64,000 nt of DNA from CAZDXB01 sp964509335 (GTDB taxonomy: Bacteria; Bacteroidota; Ignavibacteria; Kapaibacteriales; UBA2268). Below are positions 32,259 to 41,622 of the stretch, piece after piece. A program made the position numbers and the translations under genes. How positions within the stretch are numbered: the first letter of the stretch is position 1; every line of letters begins with the position of its first letter. Below the pieces are notes generated by a model. That model did not search any database, was not told where the DNA came from, and saw only the letters and a list, made by a program, of their open reading frames with translations. The stretch is taken from contig CAZDXB010000002.1 of the NCBI GenBank assembly GCA_964509335.1, forward strand, positions 62,001 through 126,000, read 5' to 3'.

Positions 32259-33338
32259 TCAAGCCCTGTCCCTTAAACTGTAAACATACGCCAAAACTTG
32301 AGCTACAGCCTTGAAAAGACTCTCGGGTATCTCTTGATTAATTTCAGTCTTGTAGAAAAGCGTCCTCGCTAACGGCGGATTTTCTACAACGGGAATCTCG
32401 GTGTCTTTAGCTATATCTATTATCTTTAAAGCTAAGAAGTCGGCGCCCTTCGCCGTTACGACGGGAGCGTTCATCTTCCCCGCCTTGTATTCCAACGCTA
32501 CCGCGAAATGCGTCGGATTCGTAATCACCACGTCCGCCTCCTGAGCTTTTTGCATCATTATCTTCCTTATCCTTCCCCGCATCAGCTGTTTCAATCGCTG
32601 TTTGATTTTCGGGTCTCCTTCCATTTGCCTTTGCTCTTCCTTCACCTCCTGCTTCGTCATCTTCATATCTTCCTTGAACTTATACTTCTGGTAAGCGAAA
32701 TCCGCTATCGCTATTAATATATAAACCAAACCCACCTTCAAAACCAACTCTAAACTAATAGTCGCCATAAGAGAAGCGAACTCCCCAATATCCTTTTTAA
32801 CCAAAGCGACGACTTCGTCCTTCCAGCTCACTAAAACTTGATAAGCTACAATAGCTAATATCGATATTTTAACGGCGCTTTTAGCCAACTCGAATATCGA
32901 CCTGCTGGATAAAAAAATCTTCTTCAAGCCGACTAAAGGATTGAAAACCTGCTTGAAATTCAATCCTTCCGTAAATTTCTTGCTAGCCAGCTTCAGCCCC
33001 ACTTGAAAAATTTCCGTAGTCAAGCCGATGAGAAATACCGCCAAAACTATCGGAATCAAAACCTTCGCTAAATACGAAAGCAAAACGGGATAATAATTCG
33101 TAACGTTGGTAAAATTAATTTTAAAATCGCCCAAAGAACCGAAGATTTGCGCCGTTAGTATCTTTACGCTATCGACTAAATTAACGCCTAGAACGAAAAC
33201 GACCGCTCCTCCGATAAGCATAAGAGCCGCCGTCGTCAGCTCTACGCTTTTTGAAACTTGACCTCTTTCCCTAGCTTCCCTTAAGCGTTTCAGAGTCGCC
33301 GGTTCGGTCTTTTCGTTTCCGTCTTTTGTTTCCGGCAT
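32259..33338 (-). CDS. flhB: Flagellar export switch protein FlhB
   Basis: 359 residues. Four membrane helices lie between ~30 and 215. A basic linker (KFKEDMKMTKQEVKEE) leads to the cytoplasmic domain with the self-cleavage site N274-P275-T276-H277 (VITNPTHFAVAL). FlhB switches the exporter from rod/hook to filament substrates after cleaving itself at NPTH. The start (MPETKDGNEKTEPAT) keeps the conserved EKTEPAT segment. It begins 2 bases after fliR. Confidence 0.96.
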   Translation of the reverse strand: MPETKDGNEKTEPATLKRLREARERGQVSKSVELTTAALMLIGGAVVFVLGVNLVDSVKILTAQIFGSLGDFKINFTNVTNYYPVLLSYLAKVLIPIVLAVFLIGLTTEIFQVGLKLASKKFTEGLNFKQVFNPLVGLKKIFLSSRSIFELAKSAVKISILAIVAYQVLVSWKDEVVALVKKDIGEFASLMATISLELVLKVGLVYILIAIADFAYQKYKFKEDMKMTKQEVKEEQRQMEGDPKIKQRLKQLMRGRIRKIMMQKAQEADVVITNPTHFAVALEYKAGKMNAPVVTAKGADFLALKIIDIAKDTEIPVVENPPLARTLFYKTEINQEIPESLFKAVAQVLAYVYSLRDRA

Positions 33339-33340
33339 AG

Positions 33341-34138
33341 CTATACCCTTGCTGGATTAAGCGTTAAAATAAATCTCATTAGTTCGGTTTCCATATTCAA
33401 CAAAAAATGCTTGGCGACTAAAATTACAAGCGGCGACGCCGCCAACAGCGTTAGAATGCCGACAATTATCTTCATCTGGAAACTCAAAATAAATATATTC
33501 GTCTGCGGCGCCACCCTCGCGAGCAACGCCAAAGCTAAATTCGTTAAAAACAAAGCGATTAAAACCGGGGCGGACATTTTAATTGCTATAATAAAAACCG
33601 TAGTAGCAAACCTAATCAGAAGCTCGTAAGTCGATTCGGTTACTTCGAAAGTCGTTATAGGAACCGCTCTGACGCTAGCCCAAAGCGACTCAAATATATA
33701 ATGATGCCCGTTAATTATAAAGAATATCATTAAAGTCGCCATATACTTCAACTCGCCCACCATTGTCGGCGAATGCTCCTCTACGTTAAAAATCATAGAC
33801 GTCTGGTAGCCCATATCAAAATCAATCAAGCCGCCCGCCATTCTCGCGCCCCAAAAAACCGCGTTCGCGGCGAAACCAATCGAGACGCCCACCATAAATT
33901 CCTTTAAAGCCAATAAAACCGCGTTCCACAAGTGAAAGTCTATCGGCGGTTGCTCCTCGCCAAAAGCGCTCGTCAAAGCTAAAGCTACAATAACCGACAA
34001 CGCCGTCTTCATCTGCATCGGTATAGCGGAGCTTTTAAAAGCCGGAGCCGCGACTAACAACCCGAGAACCCTGATGAAAAGCAGAGCCCCTATTATCAAC
34101 TTCCCCGTGAAAAATTCAAGCGAATAAGCGTCGAGCAT
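33341..34138 (-). CDS. fliR: Flagellar export gate protein FliR
   Basis: 265 residues, mostly hydrophobic, with about six membrane segments. The conserved regions are RVLGLLVAAPAF near 24-35 and GLIDFDMGYQTSMIFN around 108-123, where FliR has the A-G-x-x-ID-x-Q/M-x-GF-like stretch. FliR closes the FliP5-FliQ4-FliR1 export pore in the inner membrane. It overlaps no neighbour but is 2 bases from flhB and 34 from fliQ. Confidence 0.94.
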   Translation of the reverse strand: MLDAYSLEFFTGKLIIGALLFIRVLGLLVAAPAFKSSAIPMQMKTALSVIVALALTSAFGEEQPPIDFHLWNAVLLALKEFMVGVSIGFAANAVFWGARMAGGLIDFDMGYQTSMIFNVEEHSPTMVGELKYMATLMIFFIINGHHYIFESLWASVRAVPITTFEVTESTYELLIRFATTVFIIAIKMSAPVLIALFLTNLALALLARVAPQTNIFILSFQMKIIVGILTLLAASPLVILVAKHFLLNMETELMRFILTLNPARV

Positions 34139-34172
34139 AACCTTCCTTTAAAGTCTTTTATTTGAGCCGCTC

Positions 34173-34439
34173 CTAATGCAGCGTCGGAATCATATTGTAT
34201 AATTCGATAGTAAACTTCTTCATACTGCTTATCATAAAAGGCAGCATAATAACGGAAACCAAGAATACGACTATCAGCTTAGGAACGAAAGTTAAGGTTT
34301 GCTCCGAAATGGAAGTAGCCGCCTGAAAAATCGATATAATCAAGCCGACGATTAAAGACGCTAAAAGCATCGGTCCGCAAACCAGAAAAACGTAGTAGAA
34401 GGCTTGTCTTGCTAAATCGACAACGAAAACATCGGTCAT
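34173..34439 (-). CDS. fliQ: Flagellar export gate protein FliQ
   Basis: 88 residues with two membrane helices (YVFLVCGPMLLASLIVGLI and VVFLVSVIMLPFMI) around a polar loop carrying QAATSISEQTLTFVPK, a near-invariant FliQ stretch. FliQ lines the export pore. It stands between fliP and fliR. Confidence 0.95.
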   Translation of the reverse strand: MTDVFVVDLARQAFYYVFLVCGPMLLASLIVGLIISIFQAATSISEQTLTFVPKLIVVFLVSVIMLPFMISSMKKFTIELYNMIPTLH

Positions 34440-34479
34440 TGAAAATCCTTTTTATTTATTTAACATCCTTGCTTTTAAT

Positions 34480-35277
34480 CTATCCCGCGCTTAAAATGCT
34501 TTTCATTAACGAATCGACCACCAAATACCACCCGTCCACAAGGACGAACAACAGCACCTTTATCGGCAGCGAAATCAACTGCGGAGGCAGCAAGAACATA
34601 CCGAGAGACATCAATATGGAGGCTATCACCATATCTAACACGAGAAAAGGCACGAACAAAAGAAAACCGATTTGGAAAGCCACTCTTAACTCGCTAATGC
34701 TGAAAGCCGGAATTATCGCCCAAATTGAAACGTCGTCCACGTCCTTCGGTTTGTCGGCGCCGCTCAGCTTAATAAACAACGCTAAATCCGCTTCGCGAGT
34801 GCGTTTCAGCATAAACTCCCGAAAAGGCTGAACAACGTTGGACACCGCTTCTTTCTGAGTAATCTCCTCTTTAAGATACGGCTGAATTCCTTTATTGTTC
34901 GCCTCGTTCAGAGCCGACTGCATAACGAAAAAAGTCAAAAACAGAGCCAGCCCCGTTATTAATTGATTGGGCGGTTGAGTCTGGGTGCCTATAGCTTGTT
35001 TCAAAAAATGGAATACTATTATAATCCGCGTGAAACAAGTCATCATAATCAAAATAGACGGAGCCAAAGTCAACACCGTCATAACCGCCAATATTTGAAG
35101 AGCCGTTACGTAGTCGTCCGGCGAATCCGCTTTACCTACGTTTACGGAAACGTTGGGCAAACCGACCTTAGTCGGAGCTTGCTTCTGCGAGTAACTTTCC
35201 GCGCCGCCGCAAAAAACCCCGAACGCCAGAGCTATTATAAATATCCCCGCTTTCTTTATAAATCTATTTCTCTTCAT
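34480..35277 (-). CDS. fliP: Flagellar export gate protein FliP
   Basis: 265 residues. A cleavable signal peptide (~1-30, ending GGAESYSQ) is followed by four membrane segments. Family motifs: SILIMMTCFTRIIIVF, LRQA-like HFLKQAIGTQ-PP-NQ, and at the C-end VLDMVIASILMSLGM, LPPQLISLPIKVLLFVLVDGW (split at 20). FliP is the main pore subunit. It is the first gene of the export run; the promoter should lie in 35278-35637. Confidence 0.95.
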   Translation of the reverse strand: MKRNRFIKKAGIFIIALAFGVFCGGAESYSQKQAPTKVGLPNVSVNVGKADSPDDYVTALQILAVMTVLTLAPSILIMMTCFTRIIIVFHFLKQAIGTQTQPPNQLITGLALFLTFFVMQSALNEANNKGIQPYLKEEITQKEAVSNVVQPFREFMLKRTREADLALFIKLSGADKPKDVDDVSIWAIIPAFSISELRVAFQIGFLLFVPFLVLDMVIASILMSLGMFLLPPQLISLPIKVLLFVLVDGWYLVVDSLMKSILSAG

Positions 35278-35637
35278 ACCTTTTCGTTCTTATTAAGTCG
35301 TTTTTCCTAAAACAATCGATATGCCATCAAAAAGGTTGCAAAATTGAAAACCGCCAATCGCGTCCCCTAAATTTTTTGAAAATAACGAAATAGCTTTCGA
35401 AAATTTTGGAACGATTTTTATTCTTTTTGAAAAATCAAAGAACAAATAATGAAAATCAATAGAAAGTCGGCTTTTTTTCGCGGCTAATATTCAAACTGCG
35501 GTCATTTTTGAACAGCGCGACCAAAAACTAAAACCGCGCCTAAATAATTGCAGAACGATTTTTTTTTGCTAATTTTACTTAGCTTATATTTTTATAATCG
35601 CAAAAAAAGGTTATCGACAATAATAACTAAACAATAA
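35278..35637. other. AT-rich gap between divergent flagellar and heme operons
   Basis: About 360 bases with no gene. It must hold promoters for fliP (minus) and hemE (plus). TATAAT at ~35594 upstream of hemE is a possible -10, but no good -35 was found. Long A and T runs dominate. Confidence 0.5.
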
Positions 35638-36696
35638 ATGAGCGAACTAAAAGATAAGCCGCTGATAATACGCGCTATAGCGGGCGAAAAGACTAATCGC
35701 GCGCCCGTCTGGCTGATGCGTCAAGCGGGCAGATATATGCCGGAGTATCAAGAAATTCGAAAGCGATACGACTTTAAAACTATGTTTAAAACGCCTGAAT
35801 TAGCCGTCGAAATATCGCTCCAACCGGTAAAGAAATTCGCCGTGGACGGAGCTATTATCTTCTCAGACATTACCGTTCTCCCCGAAGCCTTAGGACTCGG
35901 CTTAGAATTTATCGAAGGCAAAGGTCCCGTATTCTCTAATCCCGTAAGGACGGCTAAAGACGTCGAAAAAATAACTAGCCGCGAAATCGACGGCAATCTC
36001 GACTACGTCGGCAAAATTATAAGAACGCTAAAAAGAGAAATAGACAAGCAAGTTGCTTTAATAGGCTTCAGCGGCGCTCCTTGGACGTTGACAAAATATA
36101 TCGTGGACGGCTCCAACCTAAAAAGCCATCGATTTATAAAATATATGCGCTTCTCCCAACCGGAATTACTCAAACGTCTTTTAGATTTCGTCGCCGACAA
36201 AGTTATAGAACATTGCAAATCGCAAGTCGAAGCAGGCGCGGACCTTATCCAACTTTTCGACAGCTCCGCCTCGATTATCGACGACGAAGGATTTAGCGAA
36301 TTCGTCCTGCCCTACGCAAAAAAAACCATCGACGCCCTGCGTAGCGAGGGCGTCCCGGTTATTTATTTCTCGAGGGATACGGGGTATTGGCTCAACGAAA
36401 TATCCGAATTGGGCGCCGATATATTAAGCGTCGATTGGACGGTAAATCCTCGTAAAACAGTTGAATTATGCCGAGACAAATGCGGACTCCAAGGCAATCT
36501 CGACCCAGGCGTTCTTTATTGCGACCCCGAAACGATACGAGGAGAAGTCAAAAAAATGCTTAACGCGTTTAAGGAATCTCCTAAATACATAGCCAATCTC
36601 GGGCACGGCGTAAAGCCCGACACGCCAAACGAAAACGTCGCCTGTTTCGTCGAAGCGGTTAAAAAAGAAAGCGAAAAGTTATACAGTAACGTTTGA
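35638..36696 (+). CDS. hemE: Uroporphyrinogen decarboxylase
   Basis: 352 residues. Signature 1 is PVWLMRQAGRYMPEY (24-38), and signature 2 is the IGFSGAPWTLTKYIVDG region at ~142-158. Later markers are FDSSASII and LQGNLDPGVL. The catalytic Asp lies in FSDITVLPEALG. The enzyme converts uroporphyrinogen III to coproporphyrinogen III in the cytoplasm. It leads the hemE-hemN-hemH-hemY run. Confidence 0.97.
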   Translation: MSELKDKPLIIRAIAGEKTNRAPVWLMRQAGRYMPEYQEIRKRYDFKTMFKTPELAVEISLQPVKKFAVDGAIIFSDITVLPEALGLGLEFIEGKGPVFSNPVRTAKDVEKITSREIDGNLDYVGKIIRTLKREIDKQVALIGFSGAPWTLTKYIVDGSNLKSHRFIKYMRFSQPELLKRLLDFVADKVIEHCKSQVEAGADLIQLFDSSASIIDDEGFSEFVLPYAKKTIDALRSEGVPVIYFSRDTGYWLNEISELGADILSVDWTVNPRKTVELCRDKCGLQGNLDPGVLYCDPETIRGEVKKMLNAFKESPKYIANLGHGVKPDTPNENVACFVEAVKKESEKLYSNV

Positions 36697-36701
36697 CGAT
36701 T

Positions 36702-38081
36702 ATGCGTAAGTTCAATATAGATTTGCTGAGGAAATACGACGTTTCCGGCCCTAGATACACTAGTTACCCGACAGCGCCTCATTTTAGCGAAGACTTCGAC
36801 GCAGACGATTATATCGAGGAAATCGAAAAAAACGACGCGCCAGACGGCGCAGATTTATCGCTTTATATACATCTGCCCTTCTGCAAATCCAGATGTCTCT
36901 ATTGCGCTTGCAACTCGATTATTTCGAGAAACAAAAAAATTATCGACTCCTACTTGGATTATTTGTTCAAAGAAATCGGAATCGTCTCGAACTTGCTCGA
37001 CAAAAAAAGGCAAGTCGTTCAAATACACCTTGGCGGCGGAACGCCGAATTATTTAGGCGCCGATAAACTCTCGCTTCTAATCGAACGATTGAAAAACTCC
37101 TTTAACGTTAATAAAGACGCCGAAATCAGCGTAGAACTCGACCCGAGACTGCTCGACGCGGAATTTCTCTCGTCTCTAAATGATACCGGATTCAATCGCC
37201 TAAGCTTCGGCGTTCAGGACTTGAACGCCAAAGTGCAACAAACGGTAGCGAGAATAAATCCCAAGCAAATGATTGAAGAGCTAATAGCCGAAGCTAGAAA
37301 ACTGGAATTTTCGTCGGTGAATTTCGATTTAATTTACGGGCTCCCTTATCAAACTCGCGAAAGCTTTTCCGAAACGGTCGAGGAAGTCTCGCGAATTTCC
37401 CCCGACAGAATTGCCGTTTACAATTTCGCGTATATGCCTTGGATTAAAGAACATCAAAAAACGCTGCCGGAAGAAGCCATACCGCCGGCTAGCGAAAAAA
37501 TAGAAATATTGGGAGCGGCTATAGAAGACTTCGTCGAAAACGGCTACGAATATATCGGAATGGACCATTTCGCCAAACCCGAAGACGAACTCGCTAAAGC
37601 GCTAAACAACGGAAGTTTGCATCGCAATTTCCAAGGATACACAACCAAAGCCGACACTGAAACCTTAGCTTTCGGAGCGACGGGGATTAGTCAATTGAAA
37701 AACTCCTACGCTCAAAACTTCAAGACTCTCGACGAATATTATAAAGCTCTCGACAAGGGGCGCCCGCCAATAGCTAAAGGATTGACGCTCTCCGACGACG
37801 ACTTAATCCGGCGACGCGTCGTCAACCGAATAATGTGCGGCGCGTTCATCGACAAAAAAGAATTCGCCGAGGAATTTAACGTTAATTTCGACGATTACTT
37901 CAAGCGCGAAATCCCGCGATTAAAAGATTTCGAACGCGAAGGATTGATAAAAACGAGCGGCGACGAAATAAAAGTCGATTATTCCGGTCGTTTAGTAATC
38001 CGCAATATCGCCATGATTTTCGACGCCTACTTAAAAGAAGACCTAAAAAAACGCAAGAAAATGTATTCCAAAACGCTATGA
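36702..38081 (+). CDS. hemN: Oxygen-independent coproporphyrinogen III dehydrogenase
   Basis: 459 residues from ATG 36702, 5 bases after hemE; an upstream TTG would overlap hemE. The radical SAM cluster is C61-KSR-C65-LY-C68-AC, and the N-end (YDVSGPRYTSYPTA) is the HemN-specific trip-wire, distinguishing it from HemW and other homologues. It decarboxylates coproporphyrinogen III to protoporphyrinogen IX without oxygen. It overlaps hemH by 4 bases (ATGA). Confidence 0.95.
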   Translation: MRKFNIDLLRKYDVSGPRYTSYPTAPHFSEDFDADDYIEEIEKNDAPDGADLSLYIHLPFCKSRCLYCACNSIISRNKKIIDSYLDYLFKEIGIVSNLLDKKRQVVQIHLGGGTPNYLGADKLSLLIERLKNSFNVNKDAEISVELDPRLLDAEFLSSLNDTGFNRLSFGVQDLNAKVQQTVARINPKQMIEELIAEARKLEFSSVNFDLIYGLPYQTRESFSETVEEVSRISPDRIAVYNFAYMPWIKEHQKTLPEEAIPPASEKIEILGAAIEDFVENGYEYIGMDHFAKPEDELAKALNNGSLHRNFQGYTTKADTETLAFGATGISQLKNSYAQNFKTLDEYYKALDKGRPPIAKGLTLSDDDLIRRRVVNRIMCGAFIDKKEFAEEFNVNFDDYFKREIPRLKDFEREGLIKTSGDEIKVDYSGRLVIRNIAMIFDAYLKEDLKKRKKMYSKTL

Positions 38082-39046
38082 CAGAAAACAAAATAAGCGT
38101 TTTGCTCGTAAACTTAGGCGGACCGAGTTCCGAAACGGAAATAAAACCTTTCCTCAAAAATTTATTTCTCGACCCCGACATTATAAATATTCCCGGCGGA
38201 TTTCTTCTGCGCCCCATTTTAGCGAGAATGATTTCGAGTTTGCGCTACCAAACTTCCTCAAAACACTACGAATTGATCGGCGGCAAGTCGCCAATATTAG
38301 AAATTACAAAAGCGCAGGCTAACGCGCTGGAAAATGAATTGAACAAAGAAGCTTCGGCGAAAGTCCGGGTAGCTATGCGATATAGCGAACCGTTCATTAA
38401 AGACGCTCTAAAAGAAATTTCCGGCGAAAACTTAATCGTTCTGCCTCTTTATCCGCAATACTCTATTACTACCACAGGCTCGGTTCTCAACGAAATCAAA
38501 CGAACGAAGAAAAAAATAAAACGTAGCTTTTCAAAAATGACTTTTGTGAATGATTTTCACGATAAAGAAGACTACATCGACGCCTTTGTTTCCGCGATAA
38601 ATAGCTATTTAAACGACAAGGCGGTTAATTTCAAGTCAACGCCCGTTCTTCTCTTCAGCGCGCACGGTCTGCCGGAAAAACTAATTGAAAAAGGCGACCC
38701 GTATAAAGAACAAATCGAGAAGAGCGTAGAATTAATTATGGGAAAAATAGGCGGCGACTTCAAAAGCCTTATATCGTATCAGAGCCGAGCGGGCGTCGAT
38801 AAATGGCTCAAGCCGACCACCGAAGACGTATTGGCGAAAATCGGCGAAACCGGCGGAGATGTTCTAGTCATTCCCATCAGCTTCGTATCGGAAAATCTTG
38901 AAACGCTTTACGAAATGGACATCCTATTCAAAGAAAAAGCGAAAGAATTTGGAATCGACAATTACCATAGATTGCCCTGCTTCAACGATAATCCAAAATT
39001 CATTAGTTGTTTAAAAAATATCGTATTGGAAAATGCCAAAAGATAA
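38078..39046 (+). CDS. hemH: Ferrochelatase
   Basis: 322 residues. LVNLGGPSS opens the protein (10-18); the metal-binding His196 is in LLFSAHGLPE, and YQSRAG follows. The enzyme inserts iron into the porphyrin. With hemN and hemY next door it most likely uses protoporphyrin IX. It starts 4 bases before the hemN stop and runs 14 bases into hemY, so translation is coupled throughout. Confidence 0.95.
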   Translation: MTENKISVLLVNLGGPSSETEIKPFLKNLFLDPDIINIPGGFLLRPILARMISSLRYQTSSKHYELIGGKSPILEITKAQANALENELNKEASAKVRVAMRYSEPFIKDALKEISGENLIVLPLYPQYSITTTGSVLNEIKRTKKKIKRSFSKMTFVNDFHDKEDYIDAFVSAINSYLNDKAVNFKSTPVLLFSAHGLPEKLIEKGDPYKEQIEKSVELIMGKIGGDFKSLISYQSRAGVDKWLKPTTEDVLAKIGETGGDVLVIPISFVSENLETLYEMDILFKEKAKEFGIDNYHRLPCFNDNPKFISCLKNIVLENAKR

Positions 39047-40412
39047 ATACGACGCGATAATTGTTGGAGGCGGAATATCCGGCTTAACCACGGCTTACTT
39101 TTTAAAAAAAGGCGGCTTAAACCCTTTAATAATAGAGAAAAAATCGACTCCGGGCGGTAGTATAATGTCCGAAAGAGACGGCGACTATCTTATCGACTAC
39201 GGACCGAACAGCGGATTGGAAACAACGCATTTGCTAAAAGAAATATTCGCCGACCTAAATTTAACCGAAAAAGTAAATTACGCTTCGTCCGCCGGTCAAA
39301 ATCGATATATCTTGAAAAACGGAAAACTTACCGCTCTGCCGTTGAAACCGGGGAAATTCCTAAAAACCGAGCTGTTCTCTACGAGAGCCAAGCTCAGAGT
39401 TCTCAAAGAGCCTTTCATAAAAGCCCCGTCGGATTTGAAAGACGAAAGTTTAGCCGATTTTGTGAAAAGAAGGCTCGGCTGGGAGTTCCTCGCTTACGCC
39501 ATCGACCCGTTCGTAGCCGGCATTTACGCCGGAACGCCGGAAAATTTAAGCGTCGGCGCGGCTTTCCCAAAACTGCTCGCCCTAGAAAAAGAGTATGGGA
39601 GCATAATTAAAGGAACCGTTCTCGGCGCGAGAAAACGAAAGAAGCGAAAAGACCAATCCAAACCCTCGGCGAAAATGTTCTCGTTCTTAGAGGGTATGCA
39701 AACTCTGACAGACGCCTTAGCCGACTATAACAAAGAAAACCTCGTTACCGACGCGGGAATAGTTTCCATAAGCAAAGAATCGAAAAAACATATAGTCGAA
39801 TTTTTGGTTGACGGCGAAAAGCAAAAAGTAGAATCAGACGCGATAATTTTAACCGCGCCGTCGCACAAATACAAATCGCTCCCTTTAGACTCTCGCCTGA
39901 AAAAAATCGTCGGCGATATATATTATCCGCCGGTTACTATGGCGTTCTTCGGCTACGAGAAAAATCCCGCCAAGCGCCCCTTGGACGGCTTCGGCTACTT
40001 AATCCCAAAATCCGAAAAAAGAAACACTCTGGGAACTATTTGGAGTTCCGTCATATTCAAAAATCGCGCTCCGAAAGACGGCGCCGCTTTCACAACTTAT
40101 ATCGGTGGCTCGAGACAGCCGGAAAACGCGCTGAAAGACGAAGACGAAATAATAAAAATGACGATGGAAGACTTCGCCGATACATTGGGAATCGAATCAA
40201 AACCGGATAAAATAGTCGTCAAAAAATGGGAAAAAGCCATACCGCAATATCAAGTCGGACACAAAGACATAATAGAATCTATAGAAAAATACGAGGACGA
40301 CAATCCCGGAATTTTCGTATCCGGCAACTTCCGCGGCGGCATATCCGTCGCCGACTGCGTAAAACAAGCGCGAACGACCGCCGACTCGGCGATAAAATAC
40401 GTCGGAAAGTAA
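39033..40412 (+). CDS. hemY: Protoporphyrinogen oxidase, HemY type
   Basis: 459 residues. FAD-binding GGGISGLTTAYFLKKGG near the N-end, then the HemY-characteristic SGGSIMSERDG-like stretch (PGGSIMSERDG) and DYGPNSGLETT. C-terminal FAD contact: GIFVSGNFRGGISVADCV. It oxidises protoporphyrinogen IX to protoporphyrin IX using oxygen. Presence with oxygen-independent HemN means at least one step can need oxygen. It is the last gene of the heme run; a T9SS-tail remnant follows. Confidence 0.93.
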   Translation: MPKDKYDAIIVGGGISGLTTAYFLKKGGLNPLIIEKKSTPGGSIMSERDGDYLIDYGPNSGLETTHLLKEIFADLNLTEKVNYASSAGQNRYILKNGKLTALPLKPGKFLKTELFSTRAKLRVLKEPFIKAPSDLKDESLADFVKRRLGWEFLAYAIDPFVAGIYAGTPENLSVGAAFPKLLALEKEYGSIIKGTVLGARKRKKRKDQSKPSAKMFSFLEGMQTLTDALADYNKENLVTDAGIVSISKESKKHIVEFLVDGEKQKVESDAIILTAPSHKYKSLPLDSRLKKIVGDIYYPPVTMAFFGYEKNPAKRPLDGFGYLIPKSEKRNTLGTIWSSVIFKNRAPKDGAAFTTYIGGSRQPENALKDEDEIIKMTMEDFADTLGIESKPDKIVVKKWEKAIPQYQVGHKDIIESIEKYEDDNPGIFVSGNFRGGISVADCVKQARTTADSAIKYVGK

Positions 40413-40428
40413 AAACATAACAAAGACA

Positions 40429-40629
40429 AATCATTTCAATCCCTCAAAAATTTATTTCATTAATAACCTTTTAGGACGCGAGATAAAGCGACTGGCAAAT
40501 AATGAGTTATTCATTTCGGGAGAACATACAACTACTTTAAACACAGAAGGCTTATCCAGCGGCGTTTATTATTGCGTCTTTAAAACTGAAACGAACCTAA
40601 AAACCGCTAAGCTAATGATACATAAATAA
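40429..40629 (+). pseudogene. Orphan T9SS type A sorting-domain fragment
   Basis: One open frame, without a start codon, reads NHFNPSKIYFINNLLGREI, then ELFISGEHTT, LSSGVYYCVF and TAKLMIHK, with TAA at 40627-40629. LLGREI, LSSGVYY and the basic K-LM-I-x-K end are the classic T9SS tail. The N-P-S-K-I part looks like a shortened YPNPFNPSTKI. It is the last ~65 codons of a lost secreted protein gene. Confidence 0.75.
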
Positions 40630-40738
40630 AATCGCTTACTTAGTTCTAAAATTTTAATCTCATATCGCCGATTTGTTTTTTATTTAACCGAATCGAGATA
40701 TATTCGCGTCTTATATTATTATTATTAATCGGCGATAA

Positions 40739-41416
40739 ATGAGCGAAAAAATCAGTCTAAAACAAATCGTAATCAACAACAAATACTTCTTTGTTCCCTA
40801 TATCGCTTTTCTAATCGCGGGTTTGTTCGCTATTATCTTTCTGGACAAAGGCGAATTTTTTCTATTCGTAAATTCCAACGCCGGCGGTTTTTGGGATTAC
40901 TTTTTTTTCTATTCCACTTACCTCGGCGACGGCTATACATACTTAATAGTCGTAATTATCGCTCTGTTAATACGTGTAAGATACTTTGCTATAGGCGTTT
41001 TGTCATACGCTTCGAGCGGTATAGCCGCTCAAATACTAAAAAGAAGTTTCGACGTCGCCAGACCTTGGAAATTCTTCGGCAAACCCGACTGGCTCTACTT
41101 GCCGCTTGGAATCGAGCCTCATTCTCATCATAGCTTCCCTTCGGGGCATTCGGCTTCGGCGCTCTCGCTTTTTCTTTTTCTCTCGCTCTTCATCAACAAT
41201 AAAACGCTTAAAGCTATATTCTTCTTATGCGCTCTGATAACGGCTATATCTAGAATTTATATAGTTCAGCACTTCTTTATCGACGTGTATATCGGTTCTA
41301 TTTTGGGAGTCGTCTTTACAGTTCTCGTTTATTATACTTTCATTAACTCCGAAAACTTAAAGAAATCAAGATTCCTCAATCGCTCATTTTTGAAAAAGCA
41401 GTCTAAAGAAACTTAG
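40739..41416 (+). CDS. PAP2-family membrane phosphatase
   Basis: 225 residues with about five to six membrane helices. The three acid-phosphatase motifs are present: KRSFDVARP (K-x6-RP), FPSGHSAS, and SRIYIVQHFFIDV (SR-x5-H-x3-D). Enzymes of this family remove phosphate from phosphatidic acid, undecaprenyl pyrophosphate or lipid A at the outer face of the inner membrane. The substrate cannot be chosen from sequence, but the glycan-related genes downstream favour undecaprenyl pyrophosphate recycling or lipid A trimming. Confidence 0.88.
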   Translation: MSEKISLKQIVINNKYFFVPYIAFLIAGLFAIIFLDKGEFFLFVNSNAGGFWDYFFFYSTYLGDGYTYLIVVIIALLIRVRYFAIGVLSYASSGIAAQILKRSFDVARPWKFFGKPDWLYLPLGIEPHSHHSFPSGHSASALSLFLFLSLFINNKTLKAIFFLCALITAISRIYIVQHFFIDVYIGSILGVVFTVLVYYTFINSENLKKSRFLNRSFLKKQSKET

Positions 41417-41464
41417 CCTTGAAGCCGATAATAAAAACCAACGCGAAAAGAGGCTTAGTTCGCG

Positions 41465-41536
41465 AAACCCTCTTGGATTTTTTTCTAAGGACTAACATAG
41501 AAATCCTCCCTTATTAAGAAACCGAGAGGGTTTTTT
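41465..41536 (+). terminator. Terminator-like structure after the PAP2 gene
   Basis: AAACCCTCT (41465-41473) pairs with AGAGGGTTT (41525-41533), followed by TTT. The 51-base interior has its own hairpin, GGATTT (41475-41480) / AAATCC (41511-41516). AAGAGG at ~41447 could compete for CCTCTT, so attenuation is conceivable. Confidence 0.5.
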
Positions 41537-41622
41537 CGTTCGCGCTAAAAAGAGGGAAAGATAATATTAGCAAGTCAAAACTATTGCTTAATTTTGACTA
41601 TTTAAATATCGAAGAAACTCAA

